Positions 50,631-58,563 of a DNA stretch of 64,000 bases are shown here, piece after piece; the first letter of the stretch is position 1, and each line of letters starts with the position of its first letter. The DNA lies in the NCBI RefSeq assembly GCF_024170165.1, contig NZ_JALJXP010000004.1:372001-436000 (forward strand), read 5' to 3'. Under the pieces are notes generated by a model. It ran no database searches. It was given only the letters and a program-made list of their open reading frames with translations, and was not told the origin of the DNA. The position numbers were made by a program, and so were the translations under genes. This DNA comes from Pseudomonas nitroreducens (GTDB taxonomy: Bacteria; Pseudomonadota; Gammaproteobacteria; Pseudomonadales; Pseudomonadaceae).

Positions 50631-50650
50631 ATGCAGGAATTTTCCTGCAT
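50631..50650. promoter_or_regulatory. Operator-like palindrome
   Basis: ATGCAGGAA TT TTCCTGCAT, perfect 9-bp arms with a 2-base centre, about 120 bp upstream of the small ORF at 50773. The short centre suggests a protein-binding site for a dimeric regulator and not a terminator. Confidence 0.45.
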
Positions 50651-50772
50651 GTTCCACGTAAAGGAAGATGGCGATCCAGAACTACCGAACGGCACGGATC
50701 GAAAGACGCGAGCCCCCGGTGCAACGAACACCGAAGGCCCGCTAACCACAATCAGTTAACAGGCAACTAATC

Positions 50773-51093
50773 ATGGCTAAAACCGATGGTAAGGCACCCG
50801 CACACCCCGAAAAAGGCCGTTTTCTCCCCCTGGGAACCGACTCACAACACCACGCCAATCCCCGCAACGCCACGCTCTACCTGCGCACCAACGCTCCCGC
50901 CGACGAACTCTACAACGCCGCCGAAGACCGCCTGAGCGCCGTCATCGACCTGCTCGGCATCCTCTCCCTCTCCACCCTCGACGCCCAGCCACTGCGTAAC
51001 GTCCTGCAAATCAACCGCGCCCTCCTGCTGCTGGCCTCCGACGCCCACTCGCTGTACGAGGCAGACCACGAGCAGCGTGGCAGCCACAGCTAG
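50773..51093 (+). CDS. Small conserved-looking hypothetical protein (106 aa)
   Basis: A 106-residue protein. After a polar N-terminus comes TLYLRTNAPADELYNAAEDR, a hydrophobic/amphipathic helix and LLLLASDAHSLYEAD. The arrangement recalls the small Pseudomonas DUF3077/DUF6124 group of unknown function, but I cannot confirm family membership. No clear Shine-Dalgarno is visible, and no membrane segment. It is followed by a REP and a second small gene. It stands in an island of small genes between the chemoreceptor and trxC. Confidence 0.5.
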   Translation: MAKTDGKAPAHPEKGRFLPLGTDSQHHANPRNATLYLRTNAPADELYNAAEDRLSAVIDLLGILSLSTLDAQPLRNVLQINRALLLLASDAHSLYEADHEQRGSHS

Positions 51094-51117
51094 CTCCCTG
51101 ACGCGCACGGCCCGCCC

Positions 51118-51143
51118 TGTAGGAGCGGGCCATGCCCGCGATC
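51118..51143. repeat. REP element (single copy)
   Basis: TGTAGGAGCGGGCCATGCCC then GCGATC, sharing the 20-base core GGAGCGGGCCATGCCCGCGA (51122-51141) with the copies at 3040 and 50401. Confidence 0.8.
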
Positions 51144-51186
51144 CGTCGGCGGCAGCCGACACAAACTACCGAGGAGGCCAAACCCC

Positions 51187-51369
51187 ATGAAAGGAACCTC
51201 CCGAACCGACTGGAAGCACCTGGAAGAACTACCGGACGAGGCCATCGACACCAGCGACATTCCCCAACTGCGCGAAGACTTTTTCAGCAACGCAGAACGA
51301 CGAATACCGTTGGAGCACACCCCGGAGAGTCCCGAGCAGTTGATAAACACAGTCCCCGCCACCACCTAG
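51187..51369 (+). CDS. Orphan antitoxin-like small protein (BrnA N-terminal pattern)
   Basis: A 60-residue acidic protein with a strong GAGGAGG Shine-Dalgarno. The sequence DWKHLEELPDEAIDTSDIPQLREDFF resembles the N-terminal toxin-neutralising part of BrnA-type and similar antitoxins (pattern DW-x-x-...-DEDIDTSDIP-x-L-x-x-x-FF). It lacks the C-terminal ribbon-helix-helix DNA-binding part, and no BrnT-like toxin is adjacent. It could be a remnant, a stand-alone inhibitor or an unrelated small protein. It ends 26 bp before trxC. Confidence 0.5.
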   Translation: MKGTSRTDWKHLEELPDEAIDTSDIPQLREDFFSNAERRIPLEHTPESPEQLINTVPATT

Positions 51370-51395
51370 CTCCCCATAGCCCGAGGAGCCCCATC

Positions 51396-51830
51396 ATGTC
51401 CGATTCCCTTATCATCCCCTGTCCCCACTGCAACGGCCTGAACCGCGTACCCGCCGAGCGGGTGGGCGATTCTCCCAGTTGCGGGCGCTGCCAGTCGCCA
51501 ATCGTGCTGGATACGCCGTTCGACCTCGACGAGGCCGGCTTCGCCGCCCAGGCCAAGGGCGATCTGCCGTTGCTGGTGGACGTCTGGGCCGACTGGTGCG
51601 GGCCGTGCAAGGGCTTTGCGCCGGTGTTCGAGCAGGCCGCTGCGCGGCTGTCGGGCAAGGTGCGCCTGGCCAAGCTGGACAGCGATGCCAACCCGAACCT
51701 CTCCACGCGCCTGGGGATTCGCTCGATCCCGAGCCTGATCCTGCTGCGCAATGGCCAGGAAGTGGCGCGCCAGAGTGGGGCGATGCCGCTGCCGCAGCTG
51801 CTCGACTGGCTGTCGCGCCAGGGCATCTGA
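51396..51830 (+). CDS. trxC: Thioredoxin 2 (zinc-binding thioredoxin)
   Basis: A 144-residue thioredoxin with an N-terminal zinc ribbon (CPHC near residue 9 and CGRC near 28) and a thioredoxin domain with active site WADWCGPCKGF near 66. It reduces disulfides in the cytoplasm, especially under oxidative stress. Start 51396 is chosen over upstream in-frame ATGs because a GAGGAG lies 8 bases before it and the zinc ribbon begins at residue 9. Confidence 0.95.
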   Translation: MSDSLIIPCPHCNGLNRVPAERVGDSPSCGRCQSPIVLDTPFDLDEAGFAAQAKGDLPLLVDVWADWCGPCKGFAPVFEQAAARLSGKVRLAKLDSDANPNLSTRLGIRSIPSLILLRNGQEVARQSGAMPLPQLLDWLSRQGI

Positions 51831-51925
51831 GGACGAGCGTTTCGGTCAATCCACGCGGTCATTGCCAGGCCGCGTGGTACGGCTAGGCTTGGGGGCAGAC
51901 CCCGCCGGCGAATCGGAGCACGCCC

Positions 51926-52369
51926 ATGCGTCACAATCTGGAATTCATCCGCCAACTCACCGAAGAGCACATCGCCTTCGTCAAGCGCACCGGCCTCAAG
52001 GCCGAGGTGCTGGAGCCGGGCCTCGTGCGTTTGCGCATGCCGCTCAAGGACAACGAAAACCACCTGCGCAACATGTACGCCGGCGCACTGTTCACCCTGG
52101 CCGAGCTGCCCGGTGGCGTGCTGATGCTCACCAGCTTCGACGCCCGGCGCTTCTACCCCATCGTCAAGGAAGCCGGCCTGCGCTTCCTGCGCCCCGCCGC
52201 CAGCGACGTGACGGTCGAGGCGCGGCTCAGCGAAGAGGACATCCAGCGCATCGGCGAGGAAGCCACGAACCTCGGCAAGGCCGAATTCGTCCTCGACCTG
52301 CAGCTGAAGGACGAAGAAGGCAACATCGTCGCCGAAAGCCACGCCATCTATCAGTTGCGCAGTCGCTGA
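51926..52369 (+). CDS. Hotdog-fold thioesterase-like protein (PA5026-like)
   Basis: A 147-residue single hotdog domain of the PaaI/DUF4442 kind. The segment NMYAGALFTLAELPGGVLM near 50 fits the central helix of hotdog thioesterases, with an acidic residue in the usual catalytic position. Five strands follow, ending VAESHAIYQLRSR. Probably acts on acyl-CoA or a similar thioester; substrate unknown. Lies between trxC and the Usp gene. Confidence 0.75.
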   Translation: MRHNLEFIRQLTEEHIAFVKRTGLKAEVLEPGLVRLRMPLKDNENHLRNMYAGALFTLAELPGGVLMLTSFDARRFYPIVKEAGLRFLRPAASDVTVEARLSEEDIQRIGEEATNLGKAEFVLDLQLKDEEGNIVAESHAIYQLRSR

Positions 52370-52446
52370 CCCCGGGCCATTGCCCTGCATCAAGGTGAAA
52401 TTTCCTACGTGGCGCGACAGTGGAAGCGCCACAGAGGGAGCCCACC

Positions 52447-53256
52447 ATGTACAGGAACCTGCTCGTCGCCCATGACCTCAGTGTCGAGGCAGATATCGCC
52501 GTACGCCGTGCCGCGCAGCTGGCTCGCCAGCACGGCGCCAGCGTCACGCTGCTGCACGTCATCGAGGAATACTTTCCCGACCGCATGATGGCCACGGTGC
52601 GCGAAGCCGCCGAAGTGGCGCTGCGCGATGCCGCCCGCGCCAGCGATATCGCCGACTACCAGCTGGTGATCCGCCAGGGTCGCGCGGCGAACACCGTCAC
52701 CCAGACGGCGCAGGAACTGGGCGCCGACCTGCTGGTGGTCGGCGCGCACCACCAGCAGCTGCTGGAGCGCTTCGACGGCACCACCCTGGAGCGTATCGCG
52801 AGGCATTGCCGTGCGCCGATCCTGCTGGCGGTGGAAGAATCCGCTGCGCCCTACGCCAAGGCCCTGGTCGGGCTCGACCTGTCGCACTGCTCCTGCCAGG
52901 CCTGGCGCGCCGGCTACCGGCTGCTCGCGCCCGAGGCCGAGCTGCTGGCGCTCAACGCCTACCAGCCGGGCAGGAAGGCCGGCCGCGCCGACAGCCACCT
53001 GGAGACCCAGCGCGAGCTGCTGCGCCAGGCGCTGCAGGATGAGCGCGCACAGGTGCCTACCAACGGGCCGCAATTGCTTTGTGCGGTGCAACAGGGCACG
53101 CCCCAGCAGGCGCTGGAGACGGCAGTGCGGGAATGGTCGCCGGACCTGCTGGTGCTTGGCAGCCGCAGCCGCGGCGCCATCGAGCAGGCGATGCTGGGCA
53201 GCTCGACGCGTTATTTCCTGCGCCGGCCGCCCTGCGATGTGCTGATCAGCCAGTAA
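52447..53256 (+). CDS. Tandem-domain universal stress protein (PA5027-like)
   Basis: A 269-residue cytosolic protein with two Usp domains (about 1-140 and 141-269). The C-terminal domain has a canonical ATP-binding motif G-x2-G-x9-G-S (GSRSRGAIEQAMLGSS). In the N-terminal copy the equivalent site (GAHHQQLLERFDGTT) is degenerate. In P. aeruginosa, related proteins support anaerobic survival. The start at 52447 has an AGGGAG Shine-Dalgarno; the upstream ATG at 52420 does not. It converges on the ParA-like gene with only 4 bp between stop codons. Confidence 0.88.
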   Translation: MYRNLLVAHDLSVEADIAVRRAAQLARQHGASVTLLHVIEEYFPDRMMATVREAAEVALRDAARASDIADYQLVIRQGRAANTVTQTAQELGADLLVVGAHHQQLLERFDGTTLERIARHCRAPILLAVEESAAPYAKALVGLDLSHCSCQAWRAGYRLLAPEAELLALNAYQPGRKAGRADSHLETQRELLRQALQDERAQVPTNGPQLLCAVQQGTPQQALETAVREWSPDLLVLGSRSRGAIEQAMLGSSTRYFLRRPPCDVLISQ

Positions 53257-53260
53257 GCGC

Positions 53261-54028
53261 TCAGGCTTCCAGCAGGTTGTGCAGTTCGACGAACTGCTGG
53301 GTCAGCTTGTGCCGGGGCTCGAGGAAGATCAGCGGGGTGCAGGCCTGGTGCGACTCGCGCATCTTCACCGAGCTCATCAGATACACCGGCAGCACCGGCA
53401 GCTCCTCTTCCACCAGTTCGTCCAGCAGTTGCTGCGGCAGGGTCGCGCGCGGCTGGAACTGGTTGACCACGATGCCTTCGACTTCCAGCTCCTCGTTGTG
53501 GTCTTCCTTGAGCTCTTCGATCTCCTGCAGCAGGCCGTACAGCGCCTGGCGCGAGAAGCTGTCGCAATCGAAGGGAATCAGGCAGCGATCAGCGGCGATC
53601 AGCGCGGAAACCGTGTAGAAATTCAGCGCTGGCGGAGTATCCAGGTAGATGCGGTCGTAGTCTTCGGACAGCTCGTCCAGCAGTTTGCGCAGCTTGTTGA
53701 TCTTGTGCTTCTGCTCGAGCTTGGGCTGCAGGTCCGCCAGTTCCGGACTGGCCGTGACGATGTGCAGGTTGTCGAAGGGCGTCTCGTAGATGTCCACCTT
53801 GCCCTTGCGGCTGAACGGCCCGGACGACAACGTCTGCTTGAAGAAGTCGGCGATGCCCACCGGCAGGTCTTCGCCGGTCAGGCCGGTCAGGTAATGCGTG
53901 GAGTTGGCCTGGGCGTCCAGGTCCACCAGCAGGGTGCGATAGCCCTCCGCCGCGCTCACTGCCGCCAGGTTGCAGGCGATGCTGGACTTGCCGACCCCGC
54001 CCTTCTGATTGAACACCACACGCCGCAT
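53261..54028 (-). CDS. Orphan ParA/MinD-type ATPase (PA5028-like)
   Basis: A 255-residue P-loop ATPase with the deviant Walker A KGGVGKSS at 9-16 (signature Lys at the start), Walker A' DLDAQANST near 37 and Walker B-like [10 protein letters not shown] near 125. ParA-type proteins position chromosomes, plasmids or protein clusters; without a ParB neighbour this one more likely positions a protein complex. The C-terminus is alpha-helical. PAO1 has the same gene beside the Usp gene (PA5028). Confidence 0.88.
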   Translation of the reverse strand: MRRVVFNQKGGVGKSSIACNLAAVSAAEGYRTLLVDLDAQANSTHYLTGLTGEDLPVGIADFFKQTLSSGPFSRKGKVDIYETPFDNLHIVTASPELADLQPKLEQKHKINKLRKLLDELSEDYDRIYLDTPPALNFYTVSALIAADRCLIPFDCDSFSRQALYGLLQEIEELKEDHNEELEVEGIVVNQFQPRATLPQQLLDELVEEELPVLPVYLMSSVKMRESHQACTPLIFLEPRHKLTQQFVELHNLLEA

Positions 54029-54330
54029 GAGCCGTCCCTCCAGGAACCAATCGAGTGCCGATGGATTCTATGCAAAGCCCATGACAAGGGCGAGCACCCT
54101 TCGCGATACGACCGCTCGGCGGCTCCTGACGATTCCTACAAGCTTCGTAACAGTGGCAACGGTAAATTGAGACACGGCCGGTGCCTTTGTAAGCAAAAGT
54201 TTGCTTGACACTGGCGCGACCCGGATAATGCCAGCATTGCGCCATGGCACGTGTCGACGAAGCCCTTGGTGATCCAGGGAAGACCATTTGCCGACAGGGA
54301 TGCCCACAAGGGCCTGAAAGAGCTCGCAGC
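54029..54330. other. Divergent control region ParA-like / aryl-polyene operon
   Basis: 302 bp with no convincing gene. It contains a palindrome AAGCAAA ag TTTGCTT (54191-54206) that overlaps a TTGACA -35 (54205-54210), with a weak -10 (GATAATGC region, 54224-54231). Both point toward the operon starting at 54331. Confidence 0.5.
54191..54231 (+). promoter_or_regulatory. Putative promoter with overlapping operator for the aryl-polyene operon
   Basis: TTGACA at 54205-54210 and TAATGC at 54226-54231 (spacer 15, short). A perfect 7-2-7 palindrome (54191-54206) covers the first two bases of the -35, a position where a bound protein would block or recruit polymerase. About 100 bp of leader would precede the first gene. 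Confidence 0.42.
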
Positions 54331-55047
54331 GTGATTCAATTCAATATCGACCAGTGGAGCGCCTGGGCCCCGGGTCTGTCCACGATTGCCGACTGGCAGA
54401 GCTGGGTACGCGAAGAGCGTCTACCTGACGCCGCCGCCCAACCGGATGTCGCCTTTCTCCCCGCCATGCAACGCCGCCGCCTCAGCCCCCTGGCGCGGAT
54501 GGTGTTCAGTGTCGCCTGGCCGCTGGCCGACGAGCGGCCGCCGATGCCGCTGGTCTTCGTATCCCGCCACGGCGAAACCGGCCGAAGCCTGGAACTGCTG
54601 CGCGAACTGGCCGTCGAACAACCACTGTCCCCGACTCAGTTCAGCCTTTCCGTGCACAACGCGGTGATCGGCCTGTGGTCGATCCTGCGGCAGGACACTC
54701 GGGAAATGACGGCTATCGCCGGCGAACGTGACGGTTTCGAGCACGGTCTGCTGGAAGCCGCCGCACTGCTGGCCGAAGGCGCCCCGGAAGTCCTGCTGGT
54801 GGTGACCGAAGAGCCGCTGCCGGAGCTGTATGCCCCGTGGGGCGACGACGTGCCCTTCCCCTACGCCTTGGCCCTGCGCCTTAAGCCCGGCAGCGAATGG
54901 TCGCTGGAACTTGCTGAAAACGGTGCGGCCCTCGCTCCGCCGTCCGCCCCCAATGCCCTCAACCTGGTGCGCGCGCTGATCGAGCACACCGGCCTGATCC
55001 ACCACCCCTGGAAGAAGCGCCTATGGACCTGGCAACGCAACCACTGA
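54331..55047 (+). CDS. Beta-ketoacyl synthase-like chain-length factor (aryl polyene, ApeC-like)
   Basis: A 238-residue KS-like protein (Ketoacyl-synt_2 family) starting MIQFNIDQWSAWAPGL, the opening of chain-length factors in aryl-polyene gene clusters. It has SVHNAVIGLWSI near 110 and lacks the KS active-site Cys. In type II PKS it pairs with a full KS (expected beyond the right edge) to set polyene length. A GTG start at 54331 gives the conserved N-terminus; the longer frame from 54244 does not fit. It overlaps the next gene by 25 bp. Confidence 0.8.
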   Translation: MIQFNIDQWSAWAPGLSTIADWQSWVREERLPDAAAQPDVAFLPAMQRRRLSPLARMVFSVAWPLADERPPMPLVFVSRHGETGRSLELLRELAVEQPLSPTQFSLSVHNAVIGLWSILRQDTREMTAIAGERDGFEHGLLEAAALLAEGAPEVLLVVTEEPLPELYAPWGDDVPFPYALALRLKPGSEWSLELAENGAALAPPSAPNALNLVRALIEHTGLIHHPWKKRLWTWQRNH

Positions 55048-55853
55048 GCAAGCGCACCGACGCTTGGCTGTGGCGCCTGTTCGCCACTGGCCTGTGCTTC
55101 GCCCTGTTCGGCATCGGCGGCCTGCTGCTGCGGGTGCTGGTCTTCCCGCTGCTGGCCCTGCTGCCCGGCGACGCCCTGCGCCGCCGCACCCGCGCCCGCC
55201 AGACGGTCAGCCGGCTGTTCTGGCTGTTCGTGCAGATCATGCAGCGCAGCGGCGTGCTGAGCTTTGAAATAGAAGGAGCGGGGGAAGTTGAAGACATCTC
55301 GCGTCTGGGGCGCCCGGGGCAGATGGTGATCGCCAACCACCCCTCGCTGATCGACGTGGTCTTCCTCATCGGCCTGATCCGCGACGCCAACTGCGTAGTC
55401 AAGCAGAGCCTGTTCACCAACCCCTTCACCCGCGGCCCGGTGACGGCGGCGCAGTACATCAGCAACAACGGCAGCATGGACATGTTCGATGAAGCCGTGG
55501 CGTCGCTACAGCAGGGCCAGACCCTGATCGTCTTCCCCGAAGGCACCCGCACCACGCCCGGCAAGGCGCCCGACTTCCACCGCGGCGCGGCGTCCATTGC
55601 CCTGCGCGGCGCCAGCGTGATCACCCCGGTGACCATCAGCGTGACCCCGACCACCCTGACCAAGGCTGAGCCCTGGTACAGCATTCCCGCCCGCCGCGTG
55701 CACTTCCGGCTGCACGTCGGCGAGGACATCGACCCACAAGTCTTTGCCAGCCAGGGCCCAGCCCCGGCTGCCTCGCGCCGGCTCAATGCCTTCCTGCACC
55801 AGCATTTCATCAAGGAGCTCGCAAGAGATGAGCGATCTGCAACTGGAGATTAA
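55023..55853 (+). CDS. PlsC-type acyltransferase of the aryl-polyene cluster (ApeD-like)
   Basis: A 276-residue 1-acylglycerol-3-phosphate acyltransferase-like protein. It has an N-terminal transmembrane segment (about 20-45), catalytic HX4D motif NHPSLIDVVF near 104 and the substrate-binding FPEGTRTTPG near 175. Probably attaches an acyl or aryl-polyene group to a lipid head group. Overlaps the ACP gene by 26 bp. Confidence 0.82.
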   Translation: MDLATQPLSKRTDAWLWRLFATGLCFALFGIGGLLLRVLVFPLLALLPGDALRRRTRARQTVSRLFWLFVQIMQRSGVLSFEIEGAGEVEDISRLGRPGQMVIANHPSLIDVVFLIGLIRDANCVVKQSLFTNPFTRGPVTAAQYISNNGSMDMFDEAVASLQQGQTLIVFPEGTRTTPGKAPDFHRGAASIALRGASVITPVTISVTPTTLTKAEPWYSIPARRVHFRLHVGEDIDPQVFASQGPAPAASRRLNAFLHQHFIKELARDERSATGD

Positions 55854-56088
55854 ACAGCTGATCATCGACGCCCTCGGCCTCGAAGATATCGGCCCTGACG
55901 ACATCGGCGCCGAAGACGCGCTGTTCGGCGACGGCCTCGGCCTGGATTCGGTGGACGCCCTGGAACTGGGCCTGGCCATCCAGAAACGCTACGGCATCAA
56001 GATCGACGCCGATGCCAAGGACACCCGCCAGCACTTCGCCAACGTGGCGAGCCTGGCCGCCTTCGTGACCGCCCAGAAAGCCGCCTGA
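55828..56088 (+). CDS. Acyl carrier protein 1 of the aryl-polyene cluster
   Basis: An 86-residue ACP. The phosphopantetheine-attachment serine is in GLDSVDALEL near 37 after a helix with an acidic loop. Aryl-polyene systems use two ACPs (named ApeE and ApeF in the literature). The ATG at 55828 is preferred because the frame upstream is inside the acyltransferase gene. Confidence 0.88.
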   Translation: MSDLQLEIKQLIIDALGLEDIGPDDIGAEDALFGDGLGLDSVDALELGLAIQKRYGIKIDADAKDTRQHFANVASLAAFVTAQKAA

Positions 56089-56099
56089 GACCGCTGACC

Positions 56100-56348
56100 A
56101 TGCAAACCCGTGAGGACATTTTCAACACCCTGCGCGACGCCCTGGTCGAGCTGTTCGAACTGGAGCCGGAGCAGATCAGCCTCGACGCCAACCTGTATCA
56201 GGACCTGGAGATCGACAGCATCGACGCCGTCGACCTGATCGACCACCTCAAGCGCCAGACCGGCAAGAAGATCGCCGCCGAGGAGTTCAAGTCGGTGCGT
56301 ACCGTCGGCGACGTGGTCGAAGCGGTCTATCGCCTGGCCAACCCATGA
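56100..56348 (+). CDS. Acyl carrier protein 2 of the aryl-polyene cluster
   Basis: An 82-residue ACP with the attachment serine in EIDSIDAVDL near 39. It starts 11 bp after the first ACP gene and overlaps the membrane-protein gene by 4 bp. Having two different ACPs suggests separate loading and elongation carriers. Confidence 0.9.
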   Translation: MQTREDIFNTLRDALVELFELEPEQISLDANLYQDLEIDSIDAVDLIDHLKRQTGKKIAAEEFKSVRTVGDVVEAVYRLANP

Positions 56349-56890
56349 CCCGCCTGGTCGGGCTCGGCCTGCTGCTGGCCGGGCTGCTCTACCCGTTCGC
56401 GATCTACTTCGGCATCGATCACCTGTCGCCGAAATTCTTCGCGTTGCTGCTGGGCGGGCTGTGGTTCGCCCGCAGCCTGGGCAGCGGGCAACGCCCCGGG
56501 CAACGCTGGATGGCGCTGGCGGCCGTGGCCTTCTGCATGCTGCTGTGGTTCCTCAATGAGCCGCACCTGCTGCGCTGGTACCCGGTGCTGATCAGCGCCG
56601 GCCTGCTGAGCCTGTTCGCCCTCAGCCTGAAATTCGGCCCGCCGCTGGTGGAGCGCCTGGCGCGCCTGCGCGAGCCGGAGCTGCCGCCCCACGCGGTGCG
56701 CTACACCCGCCGGGTGACCCAGGCCTGGGTGCTGTTCTTCCTGGGCAACGGCCTGATCGCCGCCGCCCTCACACTGTGGGCGCCGCTGGCCTGGTGGACG
56801 CTGTACAACGGCCTGATTTCCTACCTGCTGATGGGCGTGCTGTTCGCCGTCGAGTGGCTGGTGCGGCAGCGGGTCAGAGGTCAAGGATGA
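56345..56890 (+). CDS. COG4648-type small membrane protein of aryl-polyene clusters
   Basis: A 181-residue polytopic membrane protein with about five predicted helices (first at about 3-22, others near 30-48, 58-75, 80-95, 125-170). The family is found in aryl-polyene loci between ACP and AMP-ligase genes; its role is unknown. Overlaps both neighbours by 4 bp (ATGA). Confidence 0.75.
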   Translation: MTRLVGLGLLLAGLLYPFAIYFGIDHLSPKFFALLLGGLWFARSLGSGQRPGQRWMALAAVAFCMLLWFLNEPHLLRWYPVLISAGLLSLFALSLKFGPPLVERLARLREPELPPHAVRYTRRVTQAWVLFFLGNGLIAAALTLWAPLAWWTLYNGLISYLLMGVLFAVEWLVRQRVRGQG

Positions 56891-58563
56891 AATCGATTTC
56901 CCTCGCCCGGCTGCTGCTGGAGCTGCCCGCCGGGCGTCCATTGGCGCTGGAGCCGGAGCTGCTGGCCGGCGATTTCCGGCAGCGCGTGTGCAGCGCTGCC
57001 GGCGCCCTGCGCCGGCGTGAAGCGCGCCGCGTGGCGATCCACCTGGAAGACGCCGCCGAACTGGCCATCGCCCTCTACGCCTGCTGGCTGGCCGGTGCCG
57101 AAGCCGTGCTGCCGGCGGACAACCTCGCCCACAGCCGCGAGCGGCTGACGACGCAGATCGACGCCTGGATCGGCGACCAGCCCGGCGACCTGCTGCTGGC
57201 CGAGCTGAATGGCCCTGCGCTGGCGCCCGCCGAGCTGGACCTCGACGCCTGCCGCCTGGTGCTGAGCACCTCCGGCTCCACCGGCGAGCCCAAGCTGATC
57301 GGCAAATCGCTGCGCCAACTGAGCAACGAAGTGCAGGTGCTGGACGCGCTCTGGGGCGCCGAACTGGGCGATGCGCGCATCCTCGGCAGCGTCGCCGCGC
57401 AACACATCTACGGCCTGCTGTTCCGCGTGCTCTGGCCGCTGGCCACTGGGCGCGCCTTCCTGCGTCGGCAGATCGCCTTTCCCGAAGACCTGCAACGCCT
57501 GAGCCTCGAGCAGCCGCGCTTCGCCTGGATCGGCAGCCCGGCGCTGCTCAAGCGCATGGGTGACAACCTCGACTGGCCGGCGCTGCGCCCGGTGGTGCGG
57601 GTGTTCTCCTCCGGCGGCCCGCTACCGGCCGAAGCTGGCGAGTTGCTGCACGAGCGCCTCGGCCAGGCTCCCACGGAAATCTACGGCAGCTCCGAGACCG
57701 GCGGCATCGCCTGGCGCCAGGGCGGCCAGCTGTGGCAGCCGTTCGACGGCGTAACCCTGAGCCAGAACGAGCATGGCGCGCTGCGCATCGAATCGACCTA
57801 CCTGCCACCCGGCGAAACCGAACAGACCGCCGATGCCGCGCGCCTGTGCGCCGACGGCCGCTTCGAGCTGCTGGGCCGGCTCGACCGCATCGTCAAGCTG
57901 GAAGAAAAACGCATCTCCCTGCCGCAACTGGAAGCGGCGCTGATGAAACACCCCTTCGTCAGCGAAGCGCGCCTGGGCGTGGTGCAGGAAAACCGTGCCA
58001 GCCTCGGAGCGCTGGTCGCCCTGAGCGATGCCGGTCTGCATGCGCTGCGCAATGGCGGTCGTCGCGCGCTGACCCAGCGTCTGCGCGAGCACCTCGCCGG
58101 TCACTGCGAAGCCCTTGCCCTGCCGCGCCGCTGGCGCCTGCTGCGATGCCTGCCGGGCAACACCCAGGGCAAGCTGCCGCAGAGCCTGGTCGACGAACTG
58201 CTGCACGCCCCGCGCAGTTTGGCGCCAGAAGTGCTGGCGCACAGCGAGGCCGATGGCGAGCAGCATTTCCAATTGGAAATCCCGCCGGACCTCGCCTGCT
58301 TCCCGGGCCATTTCCCCACGGCGCCGGTGCTGCCGGGCGTGGTGCAGGTGCAGTGGGCGCAGCAACTGGCCCGCCAGGTGCTGGAGCTGCCGCCGCGCTT
58401 CGGCGGCATGGAAGTGCTGAAGTTCCAGCAACTGCTGCGGCCCGGCGACACCTGCCAGCTGTCCCTGCGCTGGGACGCCGCGCGCGGCAAGCTGTACTTC
58501 GCCTTCACCCGCGGCGAAGCCGCCTGCTCCTCCGGGCGCATCCTCCTCGGAGCGGACGCATGA
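56887..58563 (+). CDS. Aryl-ACP ligase fused to a hotdog dehydratase (aryl polyene)
   Basis: A 558-residue fusion. The N-terminal about 450 residues are an adenylate-forming ligase with the P-loop STSGSTGEPK near 128, GSSETGGIAW near 260 and the LDRIVKLEEKRIS hinge/C-domain near 335. It should activate an aromatic acid starter. The last about 100 residues are a FabA/FabZ-like dehydratase with CFPGHFPTAPVLPG near 472. In the Ape literature ligase and dehydratase (ApeH, ApeI) are usually described as separate proteins. The ATG at 56887 overlaps the previous stop codon. Confidence 0.85.
   Translation: MKSISLARLLLELPAGRPLALEPELLAGDFRQRVCSAAGALRRREARRVAIHLEDAAELAIALYACWLAGAEAVLPADNLAHSRERLTTQIDAWIGDQPGDLLLAELNGPALAPAELDLDACRLVLSTSGSTGEPKLIGKSLRQLSNEVQVLDALWGAELGDARILGSVAAQHIYGLLFRVLWPLATGRAFLRRQIAFPEDLQRLSLEQPRFAWIGSPALLKRMGDNLDWPALRPVVRVFSSGGPLPAEAGELLHERLGQAPTEIYGSSETGGIAWRQGGQLWQPFDGVTLSQNEHGALRIESTYLPPGETEQTADAARLCADGRFELLGRLDRIVKLEEKRISLPQLEAALMKHPFVSEARLGVVQENRASLGALVALSDAGLHALRNGGRRALTQRLREHLAGHCEALALPRRWRLLRCLPGNTQGKLPQSLVDELLHAPRSLAPEVLAHSEADGEQHFQLEIPPDLACFPGHFPTAPVLPGVVQVQWAQQLARQVLELPPRFGGMEVLKFQQLLRPGDTCQLSLRWDAARGKLYFAFTRGEAACSSGRILLGADA

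Larger units (their letters stand above)
50252..50772. other. Intergenic region with paired REPs and an operator-like palindrome
   Basis: 521 bp without a convincing gene. It holds the inverted REP pair at 50350-50419 and a perfect 9-2-9 palindrome at 50631-50650 (both listed separately). Nothing else is recognised. Confidence 0.5.

Noticed and set aside
50773-51369. A two-gene toxin-antitoxin module (106 aa + 60 aa)
   Set aside because: The 106-residue protein does not resemble BrnT, RelE or another toxin, a REP separates the genes, and the antitoxin-like protein is incomplete.
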